Shown here: positions 33,316-44,360 of the stretch, piece after piece
Numbering within the stretch: the first letter of the stretch is position 1
Layout of the letters: each line of letters starts with the position of its first letter
NCBI GenBank assembly: GCA_022747635.1
Contig: JAKTNV010000027.1
Span: 1,157,501-1,221,500, forward strand
DNA: 64,000 nt
Direction of reading: 5' to 3'
From: Hetaerina americana
Taxonomy: Eukaryota; Arthropoda; Insecta; Odonata; Calopterygidae
Program-made: the position numbers and the translations under genes
Notes under the pieces: model-generated
Databases searched by the model: none
What the model saw: the letters and a program-made list of their open reading frames with translations, nothing else
Told to the model about the DNA's origin: nothing

Positions 33316-33977
33316 GGATATTTGTAAAGATGTCTCTAAATTAATGTAGTTCCAAAATTCGGTCGCTCGAACGTAATTTGATCCTCCTCTCTATTGTCAA
33401 ACAATCATCCCTCATGGGAGCTTATTTTTTTTAAGTTCCGAATACATTTTATAATGTGAATTGAAAAATTAATAATGGCAGAGAGTGGGTGACTACAGCA
33501 ACATGTATTTATTTATTTAAAGGTGATTTAAAAGTGGTAATAATACGGTTGACCTAGGGACAGCAAATATTGAGGCTTAATCATCAAGATGGATGGATGC
33601 AACCTAGAATTATTTCTGTCGTTCATTTGAAAACTCAGTGGGAAAGTGAAAGAGGTATTATATTTTACGAGATCTTAAAGAAATCATTTTCAGAAAACAT
33701 TTAGCTGACATGCGACTTCAAAATCATGTGTTCGAACGATTCCAAGATATTACCTCTTGAGAATACGCTTGTACCCTATCATTGTATTACCAGGGTTCTG
33801 TTTCTCGGAGCTATGTGCCAATTTATAATCCTCTGAAAATAATTATAAACAATTCAAACCAAATTCGAAATTTCAAATTCAAATTCAAACAATTCGCCAA
33901 TAACTTCATGGGGTAACTGCTGGAACTGATTTCCATCAGAAGGATGTGAATAAGTTTACCACATGGACTTCAACTTA
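33316..33977. other. unassigned AT-rich stretch
   Basis: A short run of AAATTC/AATTCAAA repeats near 33860 is the only pattern seen. Confidence 0.45.
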
Positions 33978-34550
33978 ATCTACATATACATAATATTCCG
34001 CAAGCCGCCGCAGGGGCGTGTGGCAGGGGGTGTTAGGTCACTACCCGTAAAAGAGAATAATTCATGCAAATCTAGACCCACAGAGGGGTATTTATTCATG
34101 AGAAAACCTTTCTAAAATACACGAATGGAAATGCATTAACATACACATGCACCTACGAATATACCTTCTGTTTACGCAATGATTAATCGTGTCCTGATTT
34201 TTAAATCGAATATCTACAATATTTCTAGAGTGACTTTGACTTCTTACTATTATGATTTCTGATTGTTCGGGGAAAGAATGAGTATTTGCATCTATCTGTA
34301 CAGGAATCTATCACCCTTGTTTAATTATCTTTGTGGTTTGATCTACCCAAGTGGTGTGGGGCCATTATAATTCCTTTAGTGTCATTGCTAAACTCGTTTG
34401 TTCTGAAACTTTCTAAGAGTCTGAGCTCCCAGCTTAATTCCCCTAAAAGACCTGTCACACTCGTCTCCTTATCATCACAATTTTCCACGTATCTGGCGGA
34501 TTTTCTCTGTAGTACATCTAATTAATTATGCCAAACTGGATTGCAGCTGT
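33978..34550 (-). mobile_element. CR1-like LINE: RT C-terminus through 3' UTR to tail
   Basis: Inverted reading from 34550 gives the RT block homologous to 23024-23433 (CAGAGAAAATCCGCC, GGAATTAAGCTGGGAGCTC). A late RT block of the FFPRTIRNHN type follows (near 34270), then the standard 3' UTR, hairpin and tail at 33978. This continuous copy ties the hairpin tail to a CR1-like RT. Confidence 0.88.
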
Positions 34551-34554
34551 GAGA

Positions 34555-34878
34555 TACGGGTCCTATGCTGTCAAGTGTTTTTGTACCCCAGCACCTATGC
34601 TTTCCGTTCCCTCCTGAGTCGGTCCAGCAGATATTGGCGTCAAGGTGGGTGTTGGCTGAGGGCGTTCCTGGAGGGAACTCGGCTCGGAGCGGTCGGGCGT
34701 GCACGCTCGCGGGCCTCGGAACCCACTTGCCTTGTCTTCCGCGAAATTCCGCCCCCGAGGGACGAGTGGTGGTGCTCGATCGGAGGGTTAGCTTAGAGTA
34801 CACTATCACCCCCGCTGCTTCCCACGCCGCCGCCGGCGCGCCCTCCGCACATTCCCGGGACGTGCTAATCGCCGTCTC
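34555..34878. other. GC/CpG-rich island
   Basis: CpG-rich, with long open frames on both strands (109 and 130 residues) but no domain. It lies exactly between two LINE copies. Confidence 0.5.
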
Positions 34879-35600
34879 ATTTACATCAACATAATACTCC
34901 GCAAGCCGCCGCAAGGGCGTATGGCGGGGGGTGTTAGGTCACCTTCCGTAAAAATGAACAAAACTACATGCAAAATAAACACACATGCAAAACCACATCG
35001 ACAGCGTGTACATTCATGCAAAAATCCTTCCATTCTAGGCGCAAGCAAATACATATACTATCAAATAACAAACAATTGCTCTTGAGGATGCAGTATGAAA
35101 TTCATCCAATAACGTGCCAGCTAGAATTTGAAAAGTAAAATGGCGCAACTCCACCACCATTTGGACATGCAACATACAACGGTCTCCTCCCCAAGGACAC
35201 AGGTAGGGAATGTGACCCAACGCTGCAGACAGTGGGAGGGTCCCCCCACGGAAAGAGACGAGGGATGGAAAGGGAAACTTAAAGACAGACAATGCAGAGC
35301 AAGCACTAATGTAACGAGCACTACATTACTTAGTGGCATTCTAGTGCTGTCATGTGGAAAGAAAGGGTTTTGATAACAAAACACACAGGAAAGTGCATGC
35401 CATTGAGTAGACCTAATTATTCCCTGGACGCGTGGCAATTGGAATTTTTGCTATTTATAACATTTTCGTTGCTATCCCGTATTGTCCGTGGGAAGAAGGA
35501 GTCCTCGAGTCTGCTAGTTCTGGCATCTATTTCCCGAATTTTATATACATGATCCAAGCGACCAATGTATGTTAGAGTGCGAATAATTTGCGAGACCTCG
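34879..35600 (-). mobile_element. CR1-like LINE: RT end and long 3' UTR
   Basis: Inverted from 35600: YIGRLDHVYKIREIDARTSR and SFFPRTIRD (near 35480), then about 450 bp of 3' UTR including the GGTCTCCTCCCCAAGGACAC block, then hairpin and tail at 34879. It shows that the 400-450-bp repeats elsewhere are this LINE's 3' UTR and not separate SINEs. Confidence 0.85.
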
Positions 35601-36190
35601 GTGCTGGAACATGCGGATCAAAGTTAAGACCAATTGGAACCATCAATGCGTCCAAATTGAAAAAAAGGACGGAGTATTATGCAATGAATTTTATTCAAAA
35701 CGACCGGGTTCGCCAAACAGTGTTCATCATCAGGAACTGACCTGTTCATCTACATGTCGCTGTCTCGCGTTTCTATGCGATGCGTGCAATTGGCTCGCCT
35801 CGGCGACCACTGTAATTGTTTAATCCGAGTTGTCTCTTGCCCTTCTCAAATGCCATGGGCTCTCGTGGGCTGGCTCAAGTCTCGTACGTGGGCTGGGGAG
35901 AAGATGGCGCTTGATTTTGCAAGGACCAACTGCATTGAAGCGAGAGGGGTCTGGCCTCTCGGGAAATCAGCCATGAACAGTGCTGTCAATCCTCCGTTCG
36001 TCTGCTTGACTCTCTAGAATACGCGAAGTAGGTAAAAAACGGCAGATTTTCTCATTTTTATTATACATAAGAACTTCTACAGTGGGCGACATTAATGCTT
36101 TCTTCGAGTTAGTTTTCCCGCTAGCATGCGTATGGATTTCTTCCACGTCTTTATTTGATTTTTAAAGAACGTGTTTCCCTTTTCCAAACG
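35601..36190. other. unassigned stretch
   Basis: No supported gene. The block CAAACAGTGTTCATCATCAGG near 35720 looks repeat-derived but has no second copy here. Confidence 0.4.
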
Positions 36191-36194
36191 TGGG

Positions 36195-36349
36195 GAAACG
36201 AGACACTTTGCTTTTCCATATAGAATATTTTGATTATGACTTTGGTCTTGTTACAGCGTTACATCTTCAGGTGCTGAGGATATTACGCTGTCACGAAATC
36301 AAGGTCGCAATGAAAATACTCTACATGGAAAAGAAAAGTGTCTCGTTTC
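36195..36349. mobile_element. small fold-back element
   Basis: GAAACGAGACACTTT (36195-36209) and AAAGTGTCTCGTTTC (36335-36349) are perfect outer arms, and weaker complementarity (CTTTTCCATATAGAATATTTT against AAAATACTCTACATGGAAAAG) continues inward. No target duplication is clear. Confidence 0.75.
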
Positions 36350-36454
36350 ATCATGAAGGATTCCAATCAAGTTACTCCTAAAAATTGTGCCATTCATTTT
36401 CCAAACCCTTTAACCACTTTTCCTCTCTCTTAAAACCTTACTCATCCCACTCGG

Positions 36455-36526
36455 TACTTGGTGCACCCCCTGACACACACACACCTTTTTTGTAGCTTTT
36501 GGGGTATTTATGTAAATGTAGATGTA
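36455..36526 (+). mobile_element. decayed LINE 3' tail
   Basis: GGTGCACCCCCTGACACACA, GTAGCTTTTGGGGTATTTAT and GTAAATGTAGATGTA keep the layout; the hairpin arm is degraded to a CA/T-rich loop. Confidence 0.65.
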
Positions 36527-36689
36527 CATTTTTACAGCGCTAGGTTTCAAGCAACAAAATATTTACTAAAGGCAAGAATGCATTATTTTTTATGACACAC
36601 CATTAAAAATAGAATCTTAATTTATATTCCATGTGCTCACTTCTACAAGAAAACTTTTCCTCAAAAAACTGGTTCATGAAATCGATGTG

Positions 36690-36835
36690 TACATGAATTA
36701 TTATTATTAAAACTTATATTTGCAGATAGACAATATCAGGTGGCACAGAAGTCCCAAGTATTATGATCAAAATTGCCTTGGAAAAAATATTTCATGCCAT
36801 GATATTTCATGTCATGACATGAAGCAGTAAAATGG
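36690..36835 (-). mobile_element. 3' end of the TAA-tailed CR1/L2-like LINE
   Basis: TTATTATTATTAAAACTTAT, CAGAAGTCCCAAGTATTATG and TTTCATGTCATGACATG are the inverse of 30560-30685. Confidence 0.78.
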
Positions 36836-36959
36836 GCAAGCAAAACCCTCGGAGTTGAAATAAGAGTGACCAAGCATCATCTCTCCCTTTCTTCGCGATC
36901 CTGGACTTAGTGTGTCTTTTGCAGGCGGTTCTAAATCTAGCTGCGTGTTGGTATTCGCC
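36836..36959. other. unassigned stretch
   Basis: Short gap between LINE fragments. Confidence 0.4.
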
Positions 36960-37440
36960 TAAGTGTCCTGAGGATAAAAAAAGCTTTAGAAAATGACATT
37001 AACGCTATACAACGTAGTTGTGGCCCTTAGCAATTAGAATTAAACTTAGAAAAAAGCGTAGTGATGAATTTTTGGAAAAAGAGCAATTTTTCCCACCCGA
37101 ACGCCTACTACATCATGAATACCGAAATGGAATGTGTAGACTCGATTAAATACTTGGGGGTTACCCTCACTCACGATCTCTCCTGAGTGAAACACATACG
37201 TGGAATATGTGGACAAGCTAACAAAAAATTAGGATTTATTAGAAGAGTACTCGGAAAATGTGATGAAAAGGTCAAAGAGAAATGTTATCTTTCGCTGGTT
37301 AGGCCTCATTTAGAATATGCTGCCAGTATATTATGGGATCCTCACGAAGTTGGATTGATTGCCGAATTGGATCGCGTGCAGCGTTAAGGAGCTAGATTTT
37401 TAAAACATTGTTATGATAAACTGAGTAATTATTATAGGTG
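36960..37440 (+). pseudogene. CR1-like LINE RT region
   Basis: Plus reading: LELNLEKSVVMNF, then DSIKYLGVTLTHDLS (stop at 37183) and KHIRGICGQANKKLGFIRRV. It continues LGKCDEKVKEKCYLSLVRPH, LEYAASILWDPHEVGLIAEL and DRVQR before another stop at 37385. This is the segment immediately after the catalytic box through the thumb-like region. At least two in-frame stops. Confidence 0.88.
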
Positions 37441-37519
37441 ATCTAACGGTTAAGTTTTTTAAGGTTTTGGATAGGCACGAACTACGACACGATACAGTGA
37501 AAATTCCCTTGTCTCTCGT

Positions 37520-37780
37520 CTAACGAACCAACTCAACATCCTAGAGTACCATAAACCCCACTTCAATTCCTTCATTCCATCCGATATCCCTATTATATTC
37601 CAGCCACTTTATCGTTTGTCTAACATTCTCCCTTCTATCGCAATCTTCAACATCCATCTTCCGATCAAAATTCACTGCATCCGTTTTTCCTGTCTCCTTT
37701 GGATATCTCCCAACAATCCCCTCTCCTCACCCAACTACATACCCAGCACTGCACTTTATCGTATTAAACTGAGTGGCCTA
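37520..37780 (-). pseudogene. RTE-like LINE RT fragment
   Basis: TTCAACATCCATCTTCCGAT, TCCTTTGGATATCTCCCAAC and AATCCCCTCTCCTC align in order with 9490-9600 of the larger relic. Frames are broken. Confidence 0.65.
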
Positions 37781-37929
37781 CCAAAACTATTAGATGAGTT
37801 AGGTTGAGAATCACCTAATTTTCCTCATGGATATAAAAAATTATTGGTCATTGATTAGAAAAATAATTCGACCTAGACTTATAATATATTTTGAAATAAT
37901 TGGCGAAAATATATGGTCAATATGACAAG

Positions 37930-38367
37930 GATAAGAGTATTGCTTGCTCTGCCTTGTCTATTTTTAAGATTCCCTTTCCATCCCTCGTCTCTCTCCGTGG
38001 GGGGACCCTCCCGCTACCTGTGGCGTTGGGTCGCATTCCCTGCCTCAGTCCTCGGGGAGGAGACCGTTGTATGTTACATCTCAATGTGGTAGTGGAATTT
38101 CTCCATCTTACTTTTCAAATACTAGCTTGCACGTTATTGGATAAATCCCTTACTGCAAGGTGCAATTAATTGTTCGATAGTAATATGTATTCGCATGCAT
38201 TTAAGTTATAAAGATTTTCTCATGAATGTATATGAATTTTTGGGTGTAAATTGGCATGCATTTGTTGGTTTTGCATTCGGTTTTGTTCTCTTTTACGGGT
38301 GGTGACCTAACAACCCCCGCCACACGCCCTTGCGGCGGCTTTTGGGGTATTATGTACATGTAGATGA
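37930..38367 (+). mobile_element. LINE 3' end, long copy of the 3' UTR
   Basis: TTTCCATCCCTCGTCTCTC, CTCGGGGAGGAGACCGTTGT, the GCATGCATTTAAGTTATAAAG region, TTTTACGGGTGGTGACC, hairpin and TATGTACATGTAGATGA. The counterpart of 34879-35300 in opposite orientation. Confidence 0.9.
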
Positions 38368-39394
38368 TATGATAAGGAAGTTATGCATTAATATATTTGG
38401 GAACGACGACTGAATGCTGTCGCATTATTTGAATGGGGTTTGATATTGAATTCACTTCGTCTTCAACCCCGGCCTCCGACTTCAGGCAACGTCAGTTTTT
38501 CGCTTTCCTGCCACAAGTTAAATCAATCGGCGCAGAATATGACGTTTCAAATTCTATCACAAAAGCACTCATCCGCACGCCACATTCTAAAATGGCCAGC
38601 GACATTCCGACAGGATTCTTATGTCATATACAATGTGGAGGGGTAGTAAATACTGCAAAGAGTTCGTGGAAATGGCACGTGTATTCCGTAGTGAATATAT
38701 TTTTAACGCTTTACAAGAGATTGATTTCCTAATTATTTCAATCCACGAAGCATCCCCTTTTATTTCGGAATAATATGAGATATTTCACTAATATCACTCT
38801 TTTTATTGGGTATATTTGCTCTAAAATTCCAATCACTGGCGAATGCATTTTTTGCTTTCCATTCTCTCTTGGTGAAACACCATTTGGTCTATTTATACTT
38901 ATTACAATTATTTCATTACATTTCAATATGTTATGCAAATTCCACAAAGTTACGCCTGAGACAACAAATTCTATTTATACTACTTTTGAAAAAAAAGGAA
39001 TTCATAATTCCATGATAATCTTAATGCGATCGAATGTGCATTTCATGATACTGAATAAAATGTTTTCATAAACGAAAGGAATTTGTTTTGATATTAAAAC
39101 GACATTGGCACACTTCATTCAAAATGCAAAACCAAAGAACACTATCAGAATTTTTTGAAAATCTATCGGAATATTTTAATCATTTACAAGTTAGAGAGTC
39201 AAAAAGTGTTCGCCAATTTGCACGTTATGCGCGGACCTTTGTTCCGTAGTTTCCAAAGGCTATGGATTTATGAAAACATAAACCCAACGTAGAGGTAATT
39301 AACTAAACTCCGATATTTGCTCATAGACTTGACAATTTGAGAAACCAAGGTTTAATTTAACCCATAATCGGCCTTTTTATTACTTTTCTCACAT
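38368..39394. other. unassigned, mostly AT-rich
   Basis: Plus frames 38433-38732 (99 residues) and 38775-39071 (98 residues) have no recognisable domain; the second is hydrophobic and low-complexity. No supported gene. Confidence 0.4.
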
Positions 39395-39850
39395 TTTTTT
39401 GGCCCACCGTCGCACGGAGGGTCACCTTGCCCCCGCGGGCCCTTGCCACTGCGGCCGCCCCTCCAGAAAGAGGAGAAATGTTCGGCGGTTCTCCTCCCCT
39501 CTTGTGCGCCAAATATTTCTTGAAACGGGGACTCGAGTCATTCCAGGTTTAGTCCGTCAGATTTGCGGATTATCCTTTCGGTGGGCTGCGAGAGAGACTT
39601 GCTTGGCGTGGGCATTTTCCGAGAGAGTACTTCGGAGTGAGAGCACGCCCTGACCTTTCCACCAAGTGTGTGTGCCGCCCTCTCACGTGCGTGCCCTCTG
39701 ACCCGGCGGAGGCGTCGTCGCCTCGGAACAACTTTCCAAAGCACCCGCAGGCGAGAGGACCTCGGTGCGCTGCATCAAATGCCCGGGGGTGGAGCATTTT
39801 GCCATTTGGCGCACAAGGTGATTCTCAGGTCATAATCGCTTCGGAGGAAT
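39395..39850. other. GC/CpG-rich island
   Basis: CpG-rich block bordered by AT-rich DNA. Both strands are open for 60-85 codons in places, without domains. Confidence 0.5.
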
Positions 39851-40084
39851 GACTGTGGTACTTTCCCCTCTCATTAATGGCGGGAACTTTCCTCATTAAT
39901 GTTTTAATTTTTGATGATACTAATAATTGAGTAAATTTCCACTAGGCATGAGGTCAGACATATCGCGTTAGAGTTTTAGGACTCATTTTTTCGAAAATCG
40001 ACCGGAGAACCGATACTGACACCGATGGATGTGTTCGTCAGAAAAAATCTTCTCTCGACATTTGCAGGTACAGAAACCTGGAAC

Positions 40085-40650
40085 AATCAGAAGGAGTTTT
40101 TATTTTACTTTAGTATCATGCAAAGGTGTGTGGCAGGGGGTTAATACATACCAGACTAATTTTGACCCGAATGTTTTCATACCTACCGCGGTCGGACAAC
40201 GTTATTCTGATCCCGTATCGTTCGTGGAAAAAATGACATCTTAAATCTATCTGTTCTACACTTAATCACTCTAATTTTATTGACATGATCTCATATCATC
40301 ATATTGGAGTACGATGGGGGTAATAACACATTTTCAACATCACTGCTACAAAGACGTCCTTCCAATTGATGCGAGAGCTTCAATCTGTCATCTAACCTTC
40401 GCTCCATTGAGTGATTCCCAGCCTAGCTCTGATATTTTGGATCAGGTACTAAGTTTACCATAACAACGTTTTACAAATCTAGCTCCTCTATTCATCACGC
40501 AATCAATCATTCGGCAATCAATCCAACTTCGTGAGGATCCCATGATACACTTGCAGCATATTCTAAACGAGGCCTAACCAACGACAAGATAACATTTCTC
40601 TTTAACTTTTTTATCACATTTATCCAGGACTCCTAATAAAGATAATTAGT
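40085..40650 (-). mobile_element. CR1-like LINE: RT C-terminus, decayed tail
   Basis: Inverted from 40650: KKLKRNVILSLVRPRLEYAA-like region with GGGATCCTCACGAAGTTGG (homologous to 37187-37387), a GLGITQWSEG-like block, then DRFKMSFFPRTIRDQNN at about 40245-40195. A remnant of the hairpin (GGTGTGTGGCAGGGGGTTA) lies at 40125. Confidence 0.8.
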
Positions 40651-40734
40651 TTTCAAGGAGATAACCATCATTCAAACATATGTATTTGCAAAAGAGCTAC
40701 AATCTGTGATATCTGCGGTGTCATCCCTTCATTT

Positions 40735-41045
40735 TTTATTCCTTTTATGCTTTTAACTATCCATTGCGCCTCACGGTGTGCCCATTCCACCCAGTTCTTC
40801 TTCTTCTTTGCCCCAGAGGTCTCCATATGCTCCTTCCGCCTTCTGCTCTTCTATATACGTACTTCATTTGCCCCTCCTCCACTTTGTCCATGCAATTTAT
40901 CTTCAACATTCTTCCCCTCGCCCTGTTCACCGTTTCATTGTCTCATCCTTTTGATACGTAGAGTACCATACTCCATAAGAACGTTTTCACAAGCTTATTC
41001 CTTGCTCATAACCTCAGGTTCTTTGAATACAACTTACAACTTATA
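40735..41045 (-). pseudogene. RTE-like LINE RT C-terminal fragment
   Basis: Minus reading contains ACENVLMEYGTLRIKRM and, after a shift, KKKKNWVEWAHREAQW. The latter matches the KKNWIGHxLRxxGLL block seen in RTE-like C-termini. Heavily decayed. Confidence 0.45.
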
Positions 41046-41169
41046 ACTTCTACTCACGTTTAGCTTAGGGTGTATGGCAGGAGTTTGCCATTAGAATTGC
41101 CGATAATTTTTGGCATTCGCAAAATTTGACAAGCTAATGTTATGTTTTGTTCTAAATATAATTTGTTCT

Positions 41170-41335
41170 ATGCAAAACCATGCAAGCCGTCATAAGGAGG
41201 ATGTGTGGTAGGAGGTTGTTAGGTCATAAGCCATTCTACATGCGTTTCCGCCATTTCTTCGTGCACCTGGCACCCCGCGATCCACCCAAAACCGCTTGGA
41301 AAGGGCTTGCACACCCTGACGGTTGTAAAAATTTT
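41170..41335 (-). mobile_element. LINE 3' end, third subfamily, decayed
   Basis: CATGCAAGCCGTCATAAGGA and GGTTGTTAGGTCATAAGCC precede GCACCCCGCGATCCACCCAA, the inverse of the block in 23935-24246. The hexamer tail is lost. Confidence 0.7.
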
Positions 41336-41789
41336 GCGTTCCCAAAAAAGAGTACACGGAAGACTATACGTATAGTCAATTGTTTGGGCAGCAGAGGTAG
41401 GGGGAGGCGAAAAGAGCGGCCATCCACCGCCCTCAGCATTGTCCATTTCCTCTTGTAAGAGGGCATGCACGCAGTTGGGCGCCAATGGCCGCAGCTGGTG
41501 CCGGGGAAGGAGGGAGGAGGGTCCCCGGGTACTGAGGACTTTGCCTTGCGTGCTGGACACCGAGTAATTACCGGTCTCCCGATGCATCTGAGCCTCGGAT
41601 CTTTTCATCAGTCGCAATGAAATGCTTCCGCGTGCGAGAGGCTCCTTTTAGCGGTTGCAGCCGGAGGCGATTCACCATGGAATGCATGTCTTTCAAATGA
41701 CTGACAGTTTCTCTTTTTAGTTTTAACTCCAAGAGAATAGGCTCATAGATACATAAGTCCAGAGAAAATCCGCAAGATTCGTGAAAAAT
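41336..41789. other. unassigned, GC-rich centre
   Basis: A moderately GC-rich part lies at 41400-41540. No gene recognised. Confidence 0.4.
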
Positions 41790-41905
41790 TGTTATAATAA
41801 GAACACAAGTGTGACAGGTCTCATGGAGGATATAGGCTGATCGGCTGGGAGCCACTTGAGATACGAAGAGAACAAGCGAGACTTAGCCGTGAGACAATTG
41901 ATTGG
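41790..41905 (+). pseudogene. CR1-like LINE RT scrap
   Basis: GTGTGACAGGTCTCATGGAG and CTGGGAGCCACTTGAGATAC are the coding sequence for the LGWEPLEMRREQARL block, as in 23024-23433. Confidence 0.75.
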
Positions 41906-41949
41906 GACTCGTACTGCGTAGGAAAATCTGCCAAAAACAAAGATTCATG

Positions 41950-42663
41950 CCGAAAACTCCTTCATATATTCGCAAAACACTCTTTAGAACAAATTTTTAA
42001 ATCACTAAAACGGGGCCAAAGCATACTAGATATCTTTGCGACTTCTATGCCCGAAATCATTACTAACATTGAAATAATAGACGGAATCAGTGACCATAAG
42101 GCTATTTTTGTAGAGTTAAAAACTAAGTTAGAGAAAATAAACAAAGAAAAGCGTAAAATATACTTACTGTGAATGCATCCAAACAGAAACTAAAATAATG
42201 TCGCAGTAAGACGAAAAGTATCACCCGCACAGCACTACACTCTTTTAAATCTAAAATGCTAAGCGAATATCTTGAGGAAAATCCAAAGTCATTCTGGTCC
42301 TATGTTACCGAAATACAGGGTTAACGTCCAACTGTACATTCTTTAATGACAAAAAACTGAGAAATTATTACGGACAGCGTGAAACAGGCAAATATTTTAT
42401 ACGTACAATTTTTCCCAGAGCGTAAACAATAAAGACACAAACGCACCAAACGATCCTCCACACCCACCCGGGGAACACATGAGCGATCTTACACTGACCG
42501 AGCAGGGAATAGGACTGCTCCGTAGTATCAAAGCACACAAGGCACCTGGTCCGGAGGAAATACCTGCTAGAATATTAAAGGAACTAGCTGAAGACATGGA
42601 CCCGTTCATGTTCGGACCACTTCATTTGTTCCAAAATTTGAAAACTGCGAATTTCCCTAAGTG
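41950..42663 (+). pseudogene. CR1-like LINE: endonuclease end and start of RT
   Basis: Plus reading: SLKRGQSILDIFATSMPEII and IEIIDGISDHKAIFVELKTK, the last endonuclease block (SDH motif) of CR1/L2-clade LINEs. After several shifts the RT start IKAHKAPGPEEIPARILKEL (42528-42590) appears. It ends at 42663, where an inverted RT segment follows. Confidence 0.82.
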
Positions 42664-42699
42664 AAATACTAATCCCCATTCCTTGCACCAATCCGAGAT

Positions 42700-42925
42700 T
42701 GTGCCTAAAACTATAGAGAGAGTAGCGCGCAATCTGCTGGGGTCCTTATTTCCCTTTATACCACCGTTTCGTCAGCGAATAATCTGAAATTGCTACTAGG
42801 GTGTGAGCTTAAGTCATCAATGTATACTAAGAATAGAAGCGGCACTGTTACACTTCCCTGGGGGACGCCTGAAGTTGCATGTAAATATATTGAGCACAAC
42901 CCATCGATGACTAATATTTGTTTAT
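42700..42925 (-). pseudogene. CR1-like LINE RT core with mutated catalytic box
   Basis: Minus reading: GVPQGSVTVPLLFLVYIDDL and then RLFADETVV. The motif C position (FADD in active enzymes) is FADE at 42779-42768. GVPQGS is the conserved motif before it. It lies head-to-head with the fragment at 41950-42663. Confidence 0.83.
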
Positions 42926-43829
42926 GGAGGGGGGCTCCGAAGGGCGTCAGGGGGCACCTCCCCCCGTTATTGTATTCGAGGCCATGCCTTTCATGAGCGT
43001 GGATATGGGGAATGCGACGACCACTGGTCAGTGCCGACCTTCGGCTGCTTTTTAATCGCACGCCTCCTTGTTCCCCCCCTGTTGTACTATTGAGAGACTT
43101 CGACAGGTCGCGACGTGGAGCGATTGCCCTCCCTGGTCACGGATCGATGGGCTGGATTGAATCTGCGATGAGCAGGGGGACGCGGAAACAGTCAGCTCAC
43201 CCACCCAACCGGGAAATGCGACCACTGCACCGCTCACCCAGAAGATTCCCCCAACCCCTGTGCATTTAATGCAATACTGCATTCGAACGGATAAATTGAA
43301 TGTATTTAAAGGCATTCTCATACCGAAACGTACGCTAAATATAATATAATTCTCGTCCAGTCCTACGCTTGATGAGTGCTAAGGTGGCAGAACCCTTTAT
43401 ATAACTGGGGTACGAAATTCAGATGCATAAATCTTATCTCTCTCACGCACACAAACATATTTGCGCGGAGGACTGCTCGCGCGGCAAATTGCTCCACCGG
43501 GCCCAAGTCGATGCTCATTAATTTCAGGGATGCCAAGTTTCAAGATCAAATGAATAGATACTTGGAGGAATCGAGAATTGTACGGAGTAGAAGAGAATAG
43601 TTATAAGAAAGAAGAAGCAGATGGAATGATACGCTTCGGGAGAAGATGAATTAGTTCGGAAGATAATAAAACCAAGAGGATGAGATAAGTAGTGATGGTG
43701 TTAGGAGTGGGAGAAAGGGTCGAATACGTGCGAAGACAAGTGAAAATGGGTGTTAAACGGAATAGCATCTCTCCAGGCTCACCCAAAAGAGTAAGCGGTA
43801 GATAGGGAAGAGTGGAGAGTTACTGCATA
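42926..43829. other. unassigned; GC-rich then A-rich
   Basis: 42930-43265 is GC-rich with open frames on both strands lacking domains. 43560-43800 is purine-rich. No gene supported. Confidence 0.4.
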
Positions 43830-43893
43830 TACATCTACATAAATACCCAACGATCCACCAAAAGGGTGTGTGGCATGGGGTGCAAGCACCAGA
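43830..43893 (-). mobile_element. decayed LINE 3' tail
   Basis: ACATCTACATAAATACCC, AAAAGGGTGTGTGGCATGG; hairpin arm decayed. Confidence 0.65.
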
Positions 43894-44282
43894 TGGGATC
43901 GTTGACCGATAAGGGATAATATGGGAGAGAATAGAAAAAGTGGAAAAATCTGTATTAAAATCTGAAAAATAATGTGAATTTTCGTTTGCGCAAAATCTTA
44001 AATCTCCGAATGTTCGTCACCGATCGCTTTGAAATTTTCACACAACGTTGTATTTGAATACGCGCTTGTAATTATATCAACTTTAAATTATAAAACATCT
44101 GTTGGCCGTAAAAGCAACACACGCTGTACTAAATATAGGAAGAGATGCCGTTGTAACAAGAGCCTGCCACCGGCAACGGAGGATGCAATGAAAGAGTAAG
44201 ACAAACAGCTAAGGCGGGTAGTGAAGACGTAGAGAAGGTGATGCCGTATTTAGTTTCTTTCACTGTTTTTCTTATTTTTCAG
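43894..44282. other. unassigned; possible intron
   Basis: No repeat recognised. The last 30 bases are a pyrimidine tract leading into the candidate exon. Confidence 0.4.
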
Positions 44283-44360
44283 TGCAATCGGCGGTGGAAT
44301 GGAGCCGTGTGGATTTCAATGAACAAGGAGTCCGTTTTGAAGCATCTATTTGGGAATTTT
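44283..44360 (+). CDS. candidate internal exon of an unidentified host gene
   Basis: A strong acceptor (TTTTTCTTATTTTTCAG, with a longer pyrimidine tract upstream) and a consensus donor (GTAAGTCA) bound 78 bp. Two of three frames are open. The most protein-like begins two bases in and reads QSAVEWSRVDFNEQGVRFEA followed by SIWEF. The alternative reads CNRRWNGAVWISMNKESVLK. The length is a multiple of three, so skipping would keep frame. I see no partner exon in this window and do not recognise the protein. Confidence 0.5.

Noticed and set aside
34522..34914. 130-residue minus frame and 109-residue plus frame
   Set aside because: Complementary frames in a CpG-rich island; part of the minus frame reads through a LINE tail.
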